A DNA stretch of 64,000 nt from an uncultured Flavobacteriaceae bacterium. GTDB taxonomy: Bacteria; Bacteroidota; Bacteroidia; Flavobacteriales; Flavobacteriaceae. Below are positions 37,505-46,893 of the stretch, one piece after another. Position 1 is the first letter of the stretch. Every line of letters starts with the position of its first letter. The notes beneath the pieces are model-generated. The model searched no databases, was not told the DNA's origin, and saw only the letters and a program-made list of their open reading frames with translations. The stretch covers positions 410,178-474,177 of the forward strand of contig CALSTP010000001.1 in assembly GCA_943789305.1 (NCBI GenBank), read 5' to 3'. The position numbers and the translations under genes are program-made.

Positions 37505-37984
37505 TTATATATTTTTTGTAGAATCCATTACTTTAACTTTCAGTGATTTTTTGTATTCAACGATAGTTTGTTGAATTTCATTATCTGAGCTTCCTAAAAT
37601 TTGTGCTGCGAGTATCCCTGCATTTTTTGCCCCATTTAGAGCAACTGTTGCAACAGGAACTCCACCTGGCATTTGTAATATTGATAAAACAGAATCCCAG
37701 CCATCAATAGAGTTGCTTGATTTTACAGGAACACCAATTACGGGTAGGGGGCTAGTAGCGGCAATCATTCCAGGGAGATGTGCAGCGCCACCTGCACCAG
37801 CAATTATTACTTGAATCCCTCTTTTATGAGCCTCTTGACCGTAAGAAATCATTTTTTCAGGTGTGCGGTGAGCTGATACAATATCAACCTCTACTTTGAT
37901 TTTAAATTCTTTGAGAATGTCAATGGCTTCTTGCATAACGGGAAGGTCAGATTTACTTCCCATGATAATTCCAATTTTTGTCAT
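37505..37984 (-). CDS. purE: N5-carboxyaminoimidazole ribonucleotide mutase
   Basis: 159 aa, standard class I PurE. Motifs include GIIMGSKSDLPVM at the start, SAHRTPEKM and 'AGAGGAAHLPGMIAA'. It converts N5-CAIR to CAIR in purine synthesis using the product of PurK, encoded 1 bp upstream. Confidence 0.96.
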   Translation of the reverse strand: MTKIGIIMGSKSDLPVMQEAIDILKEFKIKVEVDIVSAHRTPEKMISYGQEAHKRGIQVIIAGAGGAAHLPGMIAATSPLPVIGVPVKSSNSIDGWDSVLSILQMPGGVPVATVALNGAKNAGILAAQILGSSDNEIQQTIVEYKKSLKVKVMDSTKNI

Positions 37985-37985
37985 A

Positions 37986-39140
37986 TTATTTCGAGATTAC
38001 TTGTATTGTTTTTTTTACATCTTCAGCTATTTTCCTTGCTGTTTCAAGATCTTTATTGATAATAGTCACATGCCCCATTTTTCTGAAAGGGCGGGTTTCT
38101 TTTTTACCATAAATGTGTGGAGTAACTCCAGACATTTCTAAAATGGTATTCATATGTTGATAATAAACTGCCCCATTGTGTTTTTCTGAACCAACTAAAT
38201 TAACCATAACTCCCGACACTTTATTTTCTGGATTTCCAAGGGGTAGATCGAGAATTGCTCTAATGTGTTGTTCGAATTGATCGGTGTAAGAAGTTTCGAT
38301 GGTTACATGACCGCTGTTATGTGGTCTTGGCGCAACTTCGTTTACTAAAATATCGCCTTTTGGAGTCAAGAATAGTTCAACGGCTAGAAGACCAACATGT
38401 TCAAAGGATTCTGAAACTTGAAGCGCAATATTTTTTGCTTTTTCAGTGATTTTTTTATCCAAGCGTGAAGGGCATAAAACATATTCTACTTGATTTGCTT
38501 CTGGATGAAACTCCATTTCTAAAGTTGGGTAAGCGATTACCTCACCCGAAGGATTCCTACAAATAATTACAGCAAGTTCGTGAGTGAAAGGAACTAATTC
38601 TTCAGCTAAACAAGCAACTTTAGGAAGTTGAGTAAGTTTTTCTTGATTTTTAACTACGCTCACTCCATTTCCATCATATCCGAGTAAAGCGGATTTCCAT
38701 ACAAAAGGAAAGCTTAGAACTTTTTTTTCAATAGCATTTTTTAATTGATCAATGTTTTCAAAATTTTGATGTTTTGCTGTAGGAATCTTATGGCTGACAT
38801 AAAAATCTTTTTGGGTGCTTTTGTTTTGAATAGTCTCTAATGTTGATGCAGATGGATAGACGCTTATTCCTTCTTTTTCGAGTTGTTTTAAGGCATCGAG
38901 GTTCACATGTTCGATTTCAAAAGTTAAAACATCTACCTTTTTCCCAAAATCATAAACCGTTTGGAAGTCTTTAAAATCTCCAACTTCAAAATAGTTACAA
39001 GCCAATTTACAGGGAGCATCATCACTAGGATCTAGAACATGGGTTTTGATATCCCATTTACGAGTTGTGTAGAGTAACATTTTCCCCAGTTGACCTCCGC
39101 CTAAAATACCTAAGGTTTTGTGAGTTGAAAAAAAAGACAT
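37986..39140 (-). CDS. purK: N5-carboxyaminoimidazole ribonucleotide synthase
   Basis: 384 aa from the ATG at 39140; the extended frame to 39194 adds 18 residues that overlap the adk promoter region. The ATP-grasp features GILGGGQLGKML, WKSALLGYDGNG and 'NEVAPRPHNSGH' identify PurK, which makes N5-CAIR from AIR, bicarbonate and ATP. It heads the purK-purE-dcp unit, divergent from adk. Confidence 0.95.
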   Translation of the reverse strand: MSFFSTHKTLGILGGGQLGKMLLYTTRKWDIKTHVLDPSDDAPCKLACNYFEVGDFKDFQTVYDFGKKVDVLTFEIEHVNLDALKQLEKEGISVYPSASTLETIQNKSTQKDFYVSHKIPTAKHQNFENIDQLKNAIEKKVLSFPFVWKSALLGYDGNGVSVVKNQEKLTQLPKVACLAEELVPFTHELAVIICRNPSGEVIAYPTLEMEFHPEANQVEYVLCPSRLDKKITEKAKNIALQVSESFEHVGLLAVELFLTPKGDILVNEVAPRPHNSGHVTIETSYTDQFEQHIRAILDLPLGNPENKVSGVMVNLVGSEKHNGAVYYQHMNTILEMSGVTPHIYGKKETRPFRKMGHVTIINKDLETARKIAEDVKKTIQVISK

Positions 39141-39151
39141 ATTTTTTTTTA

Positions 39152-39159
39152 CAAAAATA
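39152..39159 (-). promoter_or_regulatory. Candidate -10 (TATTTTTG) for purK
   Basis: Exact TAnnTTTG match on the minus strand, 12 bp before the purK ATG. The -33 partner is not evident. It faces the adk -10 in the same 104-bp divergent gap. Confidence 0.4.
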
Positions 39160-39212
39160 CGCATATATCTTTGATATCTTAAATGGAAACACAAAAAGCA
39201 CTTTAATTTGGG

Positions 39213-39220
39213 TATCTTTG
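39213..39220 (+). promoter_or_regulatory. Candidate -10 (TATCTTTG) for adk
   Basis: Exact TAnnTTTG match 24 bp before the adk ATG. No TTG at the expected spacing was found. Confidence 0.42.
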
Positions 39221-39244
39221 CTTTCTTATAAATACTATTGTACT

Positions 39245-39817
39245 ATGATAAATATTGTTCTTTTCGGAAAACCTGGAGCTGGTAAAGGTACCCAAGCAGA
39301 GTTTTTAAAGAATCAATATAAATTGGTTCATATTTCCACTGGAGATATTTTCCGATTTAATATTAAAAATGCTACTGATTTAGGAAAACTTGCACAATCC
39401 TACATGGATCAAGGGGATTTGGTTCCAGATTCCGTTACAATAAAGATGTTGGAGGCTGAAGTTGAAAAAAATTCAGCAGCCAAAGGGTTTATTTTTGATG
39501 GTTTCCCTAGAACAACAACTCAGGCAGATGCCTTGGATTCTTTTTTAAGTAAAAAGGGAATGCAAATTACCGCTACAATTGCTTTAGAGGCATCAGATGA
39601 TCAGTTGGTAGAACGTTTGCTTAAAAGAGGAGAAACCAGTGGCCGTACTGATGATCAAGACGAAGCTAAAATTAGAAATCGTTTTGAAGAATACAATCAA
39701 AAAACGGCACCTTTACAAGAATTTTATTCAAATCAAGAAAAATTCTATAGTGTAAATGGCATAGGTTCAATCGAAGAAATTACAACTCGATTAAAAAATA
39801 TTATTGATCGTTTTTAA
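39245..39817 (+). CDS. adk: Adenylate kinase
   Basis: 190 aa starting at the ATG at 39245 (MINIVLFGKPGAGKGTQ, the P-loop). An upstream in-frame start would read through the purK promoter gap. The GFPRTTTQAD motif is present. The lid is short and lacks the four-Cys zinc finger of longer forms. It interconverts ATP, ADP and AMP. obgE starts 8 bp downstream, so the two form an operon. Confidence 0.96.
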   Translation: MINIVLFGKPGAGKGTQAEFLKNQYKLVHISTGDIFRFNIKNATDLGKLAQSYMDQGDLVPDSVTIKMLEAEVEKNSAAKGFIFDGFPRTTTQADALDSFLSKKGMQITATIALEASDDQLVERLLKRGETSGRTDDQDEAKIRNRFEEYNQKTAPLQEFYSNQEKFYSVNGIGSIEEITTRLKNIIDRF

Positions 39818-39825
39818 AATAAATT

Positions 39826-40842
39826 ATGACCGAGGGTAATTTTGTTGACTATGTAAAGCTATCATTGACTTCTGGAAATGGAGGTAAAGGGTCGGTCCAT
39901 TTGCACAGGGAAAAATATATTACTAAGGGAGGCCCTGATGGAGGTGATGGAGGAAGAGGTGGTCATGTTATTTTAAGAGCTAATCCAAACCTATGGACTT
40001 TGTACACTTTTAAATTCAAGAAGCACTTTTCAGCTGAACACGGTGGACATGGAAGTAAAAACAGAAGCTCTGGAGCACAAGGTGAAGATATCTATATTGA
40101 CGTTCCTCTAGGGACAGTAATTAAAGATACTGAAACCGAAAAAATAATTTTTGAAATCACGGAAAAAGGTCAGGAAGTAATCGTTGTAAAAGGAGGTTTA
40201 GGAGGTCGTGGAAATTGGCATTTTAAATCTTCAACAAGACAGACTCCACGCTATGCTCAGCCCGGAATAAAAGGAGAAGAACGATTGGTAACTCTGGAGT
40301 TAAAATTACTAGCTGATGTTGGTCTAGTTGGATTTCCTAACGCTGGGAAATCTACTCTTTTGGCAGCTTTGACCTCAGCAAAACCCAAAATTGCAGATTA
40401 CGAGTTTACTACTTTGAAACCAAACCTAGGCATTGTTCATTGCCGGGATTTCCGGTCTTTTGTAATGGCCGATATTCCCGGAATTATTGAAGGTGCTGCT
40501 AAGGGTAAAGGGTTAGGACATTATTTTTTACGTCATATTGAGCGAAATTCTGTTTTATTGTATGTAATTCCTGCAGACACAAAGGATGTTAAAAAAGAAT
40601 TTGAAATTTTGAGACGTGAACTTCAGGAATTCAACCCAGAATTATTGGATAAGCAGTACATGATTGTGCTTACAAAATGTGATTTATTAGATGCAGAGCT
40701 CAAAGAAGCATATTCACAGGAAATGAAGGAAAGTTTCTCTAATATCCCCCATCAAATGATTTCATCAGTCAGTCAATTTAATCTCCAAGTTTTAAAGGAT
40801 GAACTATGGGAAGTTTTGGCATTAGAGAATTCTATAGTATAA
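39826..40842 (+). CDS. obgE: Obg-family GTPase
   Basis: 338 aa. The glycine-rich Obg fold (residues 1-158, [13 protein letters not shown]) precedes the G domain with G1 [10 protein letters not shown]3 DIPG and G4 TKCD. It acts in ribosome assembly and stress control. The C-terminal OCT extension of some Obg proteins is absent, as is common in this phylum. It lies between adk and the TPR gene, with 7 bp to the latter. Confidence 0.95.
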   Translation: MTEGNFVDYVKLSLTSGNGGKGSVHLHREKYITKGGPDGGDGGRGGHVILRANPNLWTLYTFKFKKHFSAEHGGHGSKNRSSGAQGEDIYIDVPLGTVIKDTETEKIIFEITEKGQEVIVVKGGLGGRGNWHFKSSTRQTPRYAQPGIKGEERLVTLELKLLADVGLVGFPNAGKSTLLAALTSAKPKIADYEFTTLKPNLGIVHCRDFRSFVMADIPGIIEGAAKGKGLGHYFLRHIERNSVLLYVIPADTKDVKKEFEILRRELQEFNPELLDKQYMIVLTKCDLLDAELKEAYSQEMKESFSNIPHQMISSVSQFNLQVLKDELWEVLALENSIV

Positions 40843-40849
40843 AATTAGT

Positions 40850-41737
40850 ATGCATCGTTTATTTTTAGCTCATTTATTTTTTTTTTCGCTTTGGATGGGT
40901 GTTGCCCAAGAAAAAACACCTTTTTCTACCTATGAGTTTTTAAAAGATCAGGTTTATCTTGACTCATTAACAATTTTACTGAATAAGGGAGATTCAAAAG
41001 ATAATTTGTTTGCAATAATTAAATGGTCAACGCAGCACAAAGATTTTGAAACGGTCATATCTTCTTTTAGTAAACTAGTTGAGGCAGGTTATGGAACTGC
41101 AAATCTCCATTATAAATTAGGTGGTGCAAATGGGATAAGAATAGATGAATTGAGTAAGATTAAAGCATTGCCTTATGTGAATTCCATGAAAAATAATTTC
41201 AAAAAAGCACATCAATTGGATTCACTTCACTTACCAACCTTGGATGCATTAACTCGGATTTATGCTGAATTACCGGGGTTTTTAGGAGGAGATTTTGAAA
41301 AAGCAAACCGATACGCTCAGCTTCTTTATCAGATTAGCCCTGCAGAAGGATTATTGGCTAAGGGTTTTGTTTTAGAGTCTGAAGGTAATCGAGTTGAGGC
41401 TACAAAAATATATCGGAAAGCATTTGAAAAGCTATTTTTTTTGGACTCTTGCGATGTTAAAAAAAATAAAATTTATTTTGAAGTTAGATCTAAAAACCTA
41501 AGTTATCAGATTGGGAGTTTAGGACTAGAATTTAATTTAGGAACTCAAAAATCCATCTGCGCTTTAGAATATTACCTTGATGCTTTTGATGTATACAGTA
41601 ACCTCCCCAAAGAATGGGTTTATTATAAATTAGCTCTTCTTTACAAAAAACAAAATAATATTAAGAAAGTTAAGATCAATAGATCTTTAGCTCTAAAAAT
41701 TAACCCTAAATTTAAACCAGCTTTAGATTTAAAATAA
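40850..41737 (+). CDS. Secreted TPR-like protein
   Basis: 295 aa with a signal peptide (residues 1-20, GVAQ). The mature part is helical, with TPR-like units in the C-terminal half (for example 'GFVLESEGNRVEATKIYRKAF' and 'LALLYKKQNNIKKVKINRSLALKINPKFKPAL'; key A, G, Y spacing). The function is unknown. It lies 9 bp before mpl and in the adk-obgE-mpl unit. Confidence 0.7.
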   Translation: MHRLFLAHLFFFSLWMGVAQEKTPFSTYEFLKDQVYLDSLTILLNKGDSKDNLFAIIKWSTQHKDFETVISSFSKLVEAGYGTANLHYKLGGANGIRIDELSKIKALPYVNSMKNNFKKAHQLDSLHLPTLDALTRIYAELPGFLGGDFEKANRYAQLLYQISPAEGLLAKGFVLESEGNRVEATKIYRKAFEKLFFLDSCDVKKNKIYFEVRSKNLSYQIGSLGLEFNLGTQKSICALEYYLDAFDVYSNLPKEWVYYKLALLYKKQNNIKKVKINRSLALKINPKFKPALDLK

Positions 41738-41746
41738 ATTAGTTTG

Positions 41747-43111
41747 ATGAAAAACTTTCATTTTATAGCAATTGGAGGAAGTGCAATGCACAACCTTGCT
41801 CTTGCTTTATATCAAAAAGGATTTGAGATTACGGGAAGTGATGATGCTATTTTTGAGCCTTCAAAATCTCGTCTTGAAAAAGCAGGTATTCTTCCCAAGG
41901 AAGTGGGTTGGTTTTCTGAAAAAATCACAGAAAAAATCGACGGTATAATTTTAGGGATGCACGCAAAAGCAGACAACCCTGAATTGCTAAGAGCAATTGA
42001 ATTGGGGATAAAAATATATTCTTACCCTGAGTTTTTATATGAACAAACAAAAGAAAAAACAAGGGTTGTAATAGCAGGGAGTCATGGGAAAACTACCATA
42101 ACTTCTATGGTGCTTCATGTATTAAATTATTGGGATAAGAGTGTTGACTATATGATTGGAGCACAATTAGAGGGTTTTGATACAATGGTTCATTTGACCA
42201 ACGAAAATGATTTTATGTTAATAGAAGGGGATGAATATCTTTCTTCACCAATTGATCTCAAGCCCAAATTTTTGTGGTACAAACCACACGTAACTTTGAT
42301 CTCTGGAATTGCATGGGATCATATTAATGTTTTTCCAACTGAAAAAAATTATGTTCAGCAATTTGAAACTTACATCAATTCGATTGTTCCAGGAGGAGTT
42401 TTGGTTTATAATGAAGTAGACCCTGTTTTGAAACAATTAGCACTGACCTCAGAAAATACTATTCGCAAGGAAGGATACCGTCTTCCAAGTTATGAAATAA
42501 AAAAGGGGGTTACTTTTTTGAAAACAGATGAGGGAGATCTACCTCTTGAGGTTTTTGGAGAACATAATTTATCCAATATAGCAGGAGCACAATGGATATG
42601 TCAATTGATGGGGGTTGATCAAGCAGAATTTTTAGAAGCCATAGTAAGTTTTAAAGGAGCTTCTAAGCGTTTAGAGAAGATAGGAGACAACGGATCATCT
42701 TTTTTATTTAAAGATTTCGCACATGCTCCTAGTAAGGTAAAAGCTACCTCACTTGCAGTCGCCCAACAATTTGAAGACCATCACAAAGTTTTTTGTTTGG
42801 AATTACACACCTACAGCAGTTTGAATCCCGAATTTATAGGTCAATATAAGAACTCCTTAAAGCCTGCAGATGAGGCAGTTGTATTTTATGATCCAGAGGC
42901 CCTTAAAATTAAAAATGGAAAACCTCTTTCTGAACTAGAAATTAAAACCGCTTTTGGAGATCAAAATATAACTGTTTTCTCCGAACCCATAGAGTTTCAG
43001 GAATTTCTTTTAAAACAAAATTGGGGTAAGAGTGTCCTTTTGATGATGAGTTCTGGAAACTATGGAGGTTTGAATTGGGAAACCCTCAAAAACTCTGTTC
43101 TTAATTTTTAG
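41747..43111 (+). CDS. mpl: UDP-N-acetylmuramate:L-alanyl-gamma-D-glutamyl-meso-DAP ligase
   Basis: 454 aa from the ATG at 41747 (a TTG 3 bp earlier is less likely). It is Mur-ligase-like with N-terminal FHFIAIGGSAMHNLA and the ATP motif VIAGSHGKTTITSM. The 'H' in GSHGKTT distinguishes Mpl/MurC types, and the N-terminal IGG.AM.NLA pattern favours Mpl. It reattaches recovered murein tripeptide to UDP-MurNAc. Together with the M15 peptidase it points to peptidoglycan recycling. Confidence 0.88.
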   Translation: MKNFHFIAIGGSAMHNLALALYQKGFEITGSDDAIFEPSKSRLEKAGILPKEVGWFSEKITEKIDGIILGMHAKADNPELLRAIELGIKIYSYPEFLYEQTKEKTRVVIAGSHGKTTITSMVLHVLNYWDKSVDYMIGAQLEGFDTMVHLTNENDFMLIEGDEYLSSPIDLKPKFLWYKPHVTLISGIAWDHINVFPTEKNYVQQFETYINSIVPGGVLVYNEVDPVLKQLALTSENTIRKEGYRLPSYEIKKGVTFLKTDEGDLPLEVFGEHNLSNIAGAQWICQLMGVDQAEFLEAIVSFKGASKRLEKIGDNGSSFLFKDFAHAPSKVKATSLAVAQQFEDHHKVFCLELHTYSSLNPEFIGQYKNSLKPADEAVVFYDPEALKIKNGKPLSELEIKTAFGDQNITVFSEPIEFQEFLLKQNWGKSVLLMMSSGNYGGLNWETLKNSVLNF

Positions 43112-43724
43112 TCTGGTGATTCAAGTATAATTGTTCAATGTTTTCTATGACTTGTGATTGAGAATCAACCATTGCTTGTTTAGCTCTTTCTTGATCTTTA
43201 TTTATTTTATCTTGAGATATTTTATATTTCCCTTCCCAAGAAGTTATTTCTATTCTAAAACCAACAATATAATTTAGTGCAGCCTCCATCCTAGGATTAC
43301 TTTCTTCAAGAGTGTATTTAGGCTGATCTCCCTCCATAAATGAAGTCATTTCAATTAAACTTTGTTTTACACTTTGTGAATCCTCATTTAAAAGAATATT
43401 CCCTCTTAAATGTACTTTGAAATAATTCCAAGTCGGAAGTTGAGTAGTACTGTATTTTGAGGGAGAAATATAAGCTTCTGGTCCATGAAAAATAATCTCT
43501 AAATCATGTTTAGAATCTCTGAAATGTTTAATCTGTGGGTTAAATTTATCCAAATGCCCTACTAAAGTTCCCAAAGTGCCTTGGGTATTGTATACCAGAG
43601 GTGTATGAGAACTTAGCACTTTGTTATTGCAAGAGGTAATGACGGTGGCCAGAGGATACATATTGATTAAATTTAATGCATTTTCAAAACTATTTTCCTG
43701 GTGATGTTTAGGAGGATATTTCAT
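43101..43724 (-). CDS. PaiB-like FMN-binding regulatory-type protein
   Basis: 207 aa, split-barrel FMN-binding family of PaiB. Typical segments are the N-terminal 'MKYPPKHHQ', the 'LGTLVGHLDKFNPQ' segment and the 'YISPSKY...LPTWNYFKVHLRG' core. PaiB is called a transcriptional regulator, but in this family enzymatic flavin chemistry is also possible. It overlaps the mpl 3' end by 11 bp on the opposite strand. Confidence 0.85.
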   Translation of the reverse strand: MKYPPKHHQENSFENALNLINMYPLATVITSCNNKVLSSHTPLVYNTQGTLGTLVGHLDKFNPQIKHFRDSKHDLEIIFHGPEAYISPSKYSTTQLPTWNYFKVHLRGNILLNEDSQSVKQSLIEMTSFMEGDQPKYTLEESNPRMEAALNYIVGFRIEITSWEGKYKISQDKINKDQERAKQAMVDSQSQVIENIEQLYLNHQTKN

Positions 43725-43806
43725 TATTTTAAAAATTATATTTTTATAGACAGATTTGATTTGAATAATAAGTTCAATGTTAAATCACACTAAAACCTAC
43801 TTAATT

Positions 43807-44507
43807 ATGACTTCAAACCTTCCCAAATTTACATTAAAAGACTGGTCTGTTGAAGAACAATCGCGAGAAAAAATGATTGCTAAAGGATCACAGTATTTAT
43901 CTAATGCCGATTTGTTAGCTATTTTAATAGGAAGTGGTAATCAAGGAGAAACTGCTGTTCAAATGATGCAACGACTTGTTGTTTTCAATAAACAATGATT
44001 TGAGTGAGTTGCACAGAACCGGCCTAGATGAATTATTCAAATGGAAGGGGTATAGGACCTGCAAAAGCAGTAAAAGTTAAAGCTGCTCTCGAACTTGGTA
44101 AAAGAATTAAAGAGCTTCCCTTTCAAGAGAAAGTAAATTGTAATTCTAGTAAAAAAGCTTATGATATTTTGTTTTCTGTTTTGAGTTATTTAGAGCAAGA
44201 AGAATTTTGGGTATTGTGTTTAAATATCCAAAACCATGTTCTTTTGAAGAAATGTTTGAGTAATGGCGGTATTTCAGAAACTACAGTTGATGTCCGTTTG
44301 CTATTCAAAAACGCCATTCGGTTAGGAGCAACATCATTGATTGTAGCACATAGCCACCCTTCAGGAACATTGAGTCCCAGTAGAAGTGATGAGGTATTAA
44401 CTGCTAAAATTAAAAAGGTAGGAGAAAACTTAGATATAAAACTATTAGATCATTTGATTATTTCTGAAAAAGGGTATTTTAGCTTTGCAGATAAAAAACT
44501 TTTATGA
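43807..44507 (+). pseudogene. radC: radC (JAB-domain DNA repair protein family) broken by two +1 frameshifts
   Basis: The 5' part (43807-43998) encodes the RadC helix-hairpin-helix start (SNADLLAILIGSG). Then it shifts twice. Deleting one A near 43988-43990 restores FNNNDLSELHRTGLDELFKW, and deleting one G near 44045-44048 restores KGIGPAKAVKVKAALELGKR, after which the frame is open to 44507. The JAB/MPN metal motif is intact (AHSHPSGTLSPSRSDE). The gene is either decayed or affected by base-calling errors in homopolymers. It ends overlapping the next gene's start. Confidence 0.88.
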
Positions 44508-45805
44508 TTATGGTGTTGGTTTATACTCACAAGATAACATCTAGACTTCGGTATACATTCAAACATTTCTTTGAAAGTGTGTTGGGTATTCCAATAGATT
44601 TTACTACAAAGTTAGAAGTTTTTATCGCTTACAGTGGCCCAAAAATGAGTTATACTAGAGCTCCTTTAGGGAATGAATTTTTTGTTAGTTCAAATTCATT
44701 GCTGTTTGAACAAGGAGTTAAAGGTTTTGATATTGAAGTTTCCAAATGGGATGGAATACCCTGTTTTTATGAATGTGATCAAAATTCAATGATTCCCTTT
44801 GATGTATTCGCATCGTCTTTCTTTTTGATGAGTAGATATGAGGAATATTTACCCCATGTTAAAGACGAATTGGGAAGATTTACTAGTGATCAATCTTTGG
44901 CAGTTCAACATAATTTTTTAGAATTACCTGTTGTTGATTTATGGGCAAAAAGATTTTTTGAGATTTTTGAAAAAAAATTCCCGGAACTCAAATCAAACAA
45001 AAGCTCATTAAATTTACTCATACCCATAATAGATGTTGTTTCTCCATTCAAGTATAAGCATAAATCCTTTTTAAGGAATTTAGCACAAGCCTTTTTAAAT
45101 ATTAGCGAATTTAAATTTTGGATTATTTTAGAACAGATTATGGTATTGTTGGGTTTTTGGAAAGACCCCTGGAATAATTTTGATGATTTTCATTCCTTTT
45201 TTAAGAAAACTAAATTAAAACCTCGATTTTTCTTTTTGTTTTCGAAAATTACTTATTACGATCAAGGAATTTCTGTATATAATTCAAGGTTTCATTCCAT
45301 AATAAAATCTGTTGCAGATTACCATAAAAGTTCTTTGTTAATATCTACTGAAGCTCGTCGTAAAGCCAGAATTTTTAAAACAGAACTCGAACGTTTTGAG
45401 AAAATAATTCACAGGAACACAAAATTTCTTCGTTTTAACTCTGGATTGACCTCAGTTTTTGATTCTTATCGCAATGTTTTAGGGATGGAAGATATGGAAG
45501 ATTATAGTTTAGGTTATCATGATAAGATAGGATATCGAGCAAGTACAGCAGTTCCTTTTCGATTTTACGATCTTGAAAACGAAGTAGAAACGGGATTGGT
45601 TCTCTACGCAGTTGTTGCTGGAGAAGAAGCCTTACGGAAAATCGATGCTCACTCAGCTTTTCATAAACTAAAGCAATTAAAAGATGAAATCCCAACTCCT
45701 ACTGGAGTTCATGTTTTTTCGGTATCTAACGCAATTTTTTCTTCAAACAACAAAAATAAATCTTGGAAACAAGCTTACAAGAACTATATTTTAAGTTATG
45801 ATTGA
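44504..45805 (+). CDS. Polysaccharide deacetylase-family protein, probably inactive
   Basis: 433 aa. The overall layout, including the C-terminal 'DYSLGYHDKIGYRASTAVPFRFYDLE' stretch (kept here as key residues G, Y, R, A, P, F), is that of the Bacteroidota polysaccharide deacetylase family. The N-terminal half carries a separate domain. At the metal site the expected D-x-D is replaced (IIDVVSPF), and the His motif and the later 'R.H' motif are not seen (ADYHKSSLLIST, HRNTKFLR). So it may be a pseudoenzyme. It overlaps yjjG by 8 bp. Confidence 0.72.
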   Translation: MIMVLVYTHKITSRLRYTFKHFFESVLGIPIDFTTKLEVFIAYSGPKMSYTRAPLGNEFFVSSNSLLFEQGVKGFDIEVSKWDGIPCFYECDQNSMIPFDVFASSFFLMSRYEEYLPHVKDELGRFTSDQSLAVQHNFLELPVVDLWAKRFFEIFEKKFPELKSNKSSLNLLIPIIDVVSPFKYKHKSFLRNLAQAFLNISEFKFWIILEQIMVLLGFWKDPWNNFDDFHSFFKKTKLKPRFFFLFSKITYYDQGISVYNSRFHSIIKSVADYHKSSLLISTEARRKARIFKTELERFEKIIHRNTKFLRFNSGLTSVFDSYRNVLGMEDMEDYSLGYHDKIGYRASTAVPFRFYDLENEVETGLVLYAVVAGEEALRKIDAHSAFHKLKQLKDEIPTPTGVHVFSVSNAIFSSNNKNKSWKQAYKNYILSYD

Positions 45806-46490
45806 CATTGAGAAGGTTCAACATGTTTTTTTTGATCTAGATCATACGCTTTGGGATTTTGAAAAAAACTCTGAAGCCACTTTTGAATCTATATTTAAGG
45901 AATTGAAGCTTGATTTTTCACTTCAAACTTTTCTCCAGTTCTACAATCCTACAAACCATTTTTATTGGAAATTATATCGAGAGAATAAAATTTCAGAAAT
46001 TGAATTGCGTCATTCTAGATTAGAAAAAACATTTGAAAAGATGGAGATTACTCCTTCTGCAAAACTCATCAATAAAATATCAGAATTATATATCGAGCGA
46101 TTATCCAAACACACTCATCTTTTTAAAGACACAATTGCTGTTTTAGAATATTTATTTCCAAAATACAAACTCCATATCATAACGAATGGATTTGAAAATG
46201 TCCAACAACAGAAGTTAAAAAATTCTGGAATAGCTCATTTCTTTGATGTTGTTTTAACTGCAGAAAAAGCGGGATATAAAAAACCACATTCAACTATTTT
46301 TGTCACTGCTTTAGAAGAAGCAAAAGTACTTCCAGAGCATGCATTGATGATTGGTGATAGTCTGGAAGCAGATGTTCAAGGAGCGCTTAAGTTAGGAATG
46401 CAGGTCATTCATTTTAATTCTCATTCAGAAGATATTCATCAAGAATGTTTGATTGTTGATGAATTGGCTGTTTTAATGGATATGTTGTAA
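45798..46490 (+). CDS. yjjG: YjjG-type HAD nucleotidase
   Basis: 230 aa HAD-family hydrolase. The DxD motif is FFDLDHTLWDF (nucleophile D13, D15), with later motifs ITNG and 'MIGDSLEADVQGAL'. The LWDF ending is typical of the YjjG subfamily, which dephosphorylates non-canonical pyrimidine nucleotides. It starts 8 bp inside the preceding gene and is translationally coupled. Confidence 0.87.
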   Translation: MIDIEKVQHVFFDLDHTLWDFEKNSEATFESIFKELKLDFSLQTFLQFYNPTNHFYWKLYRENKISEIELRHSRLEKTFEKMEITPSAKLINKISELYIERLSKHTHLFKDTIAVLEYLFPKYKLHIITNGFENVQQQKLKNSGIAHFFDVVLTAEKAGYKKPHSTIFVTALEEAKVLPEHALMIGDSLEADVQGALKLGMQVIHFNSHSEDIHQECLIVDELAVLMDML

Positions 46491-46516
46491 AACATTTTGA
46501 TTGAATCGTCTCAACT

Positions 46517-46547
46517 TTGCCCAGTTTATGGACTTAGTGTATTTTTA
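46517..46547 (+). promoter_or_regulatory. Candidate promoter (TTG-N20-TATTTTTA) for the mazG-like gene
   Basis: TTG at 46517-46519 and a 7-of-8 TAnnTTTG box (TATTTTTA, 46540-46547) with 20-bp spacing, 14 bp before the ATG at 46562. Confidence 0.5.
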
Positions 46548-46561
46548 CAAAAAACAATACT

Positions 46562-46891
46562 ATGCAAATTCAAGATGCGCAAAAAGCAGTTGATGACTGG
46601 ATTCATCATCACGGAGTTCGTTATTTTAATGAGCTAACAAATATGGCTCAATTAACCGAAGAAGTGGGAGAGGTTGCCAGAATTATTGCACGTCGATATG
46701 GTGAGCAAAGTGAAAAAGAATCTGATAAAAGTAAAGACTTAGGCGAAGAATTAGCTGATGTTATTTTTGTTGTTTTATGTCTTGCCAATCAAACAGGAAT
46801 CAATTTACAAGAAGCATTTGACAAAAAACTTGATTTAAAAACAAATCGCGATCACCAAAGGCATCATAATAATCCAAAACTTAAAAAATAA
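46562..46891 (+). CDS. MazG-like nucleotide pyrophosphohydrolase
   Basis: 109 aa, all-alpha MazG/NTP-PPase fold. Metal motifs TEEVGEVARII and DLGEELADVIFVVL supply the E/E and E/D ligands. It hydrolyses (d)NTPs to NMP and PPi, probably for pool sanitation. aroA begins 2 bp downstream, so the two genes are likely co-transcribed. Confidence 0.87.
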   Translation: MQIQDAQKAVDDWIHHHGVRYFNELTNMAQLTEEVGEVARIIARRYGEQSEKESDKSKDLGEELADVIFVVLCLANQTGINLQEAFDKKLDLKTNRDHQRHHNNPKLKK

Positions 46892-46893
46892 GA

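Noticed and set aside
39065-39244. A longer start for adk
   Set aside because: It would read through the divergent promoter gap and add 60 residues before the P-loop, which adenylate kinases never have.
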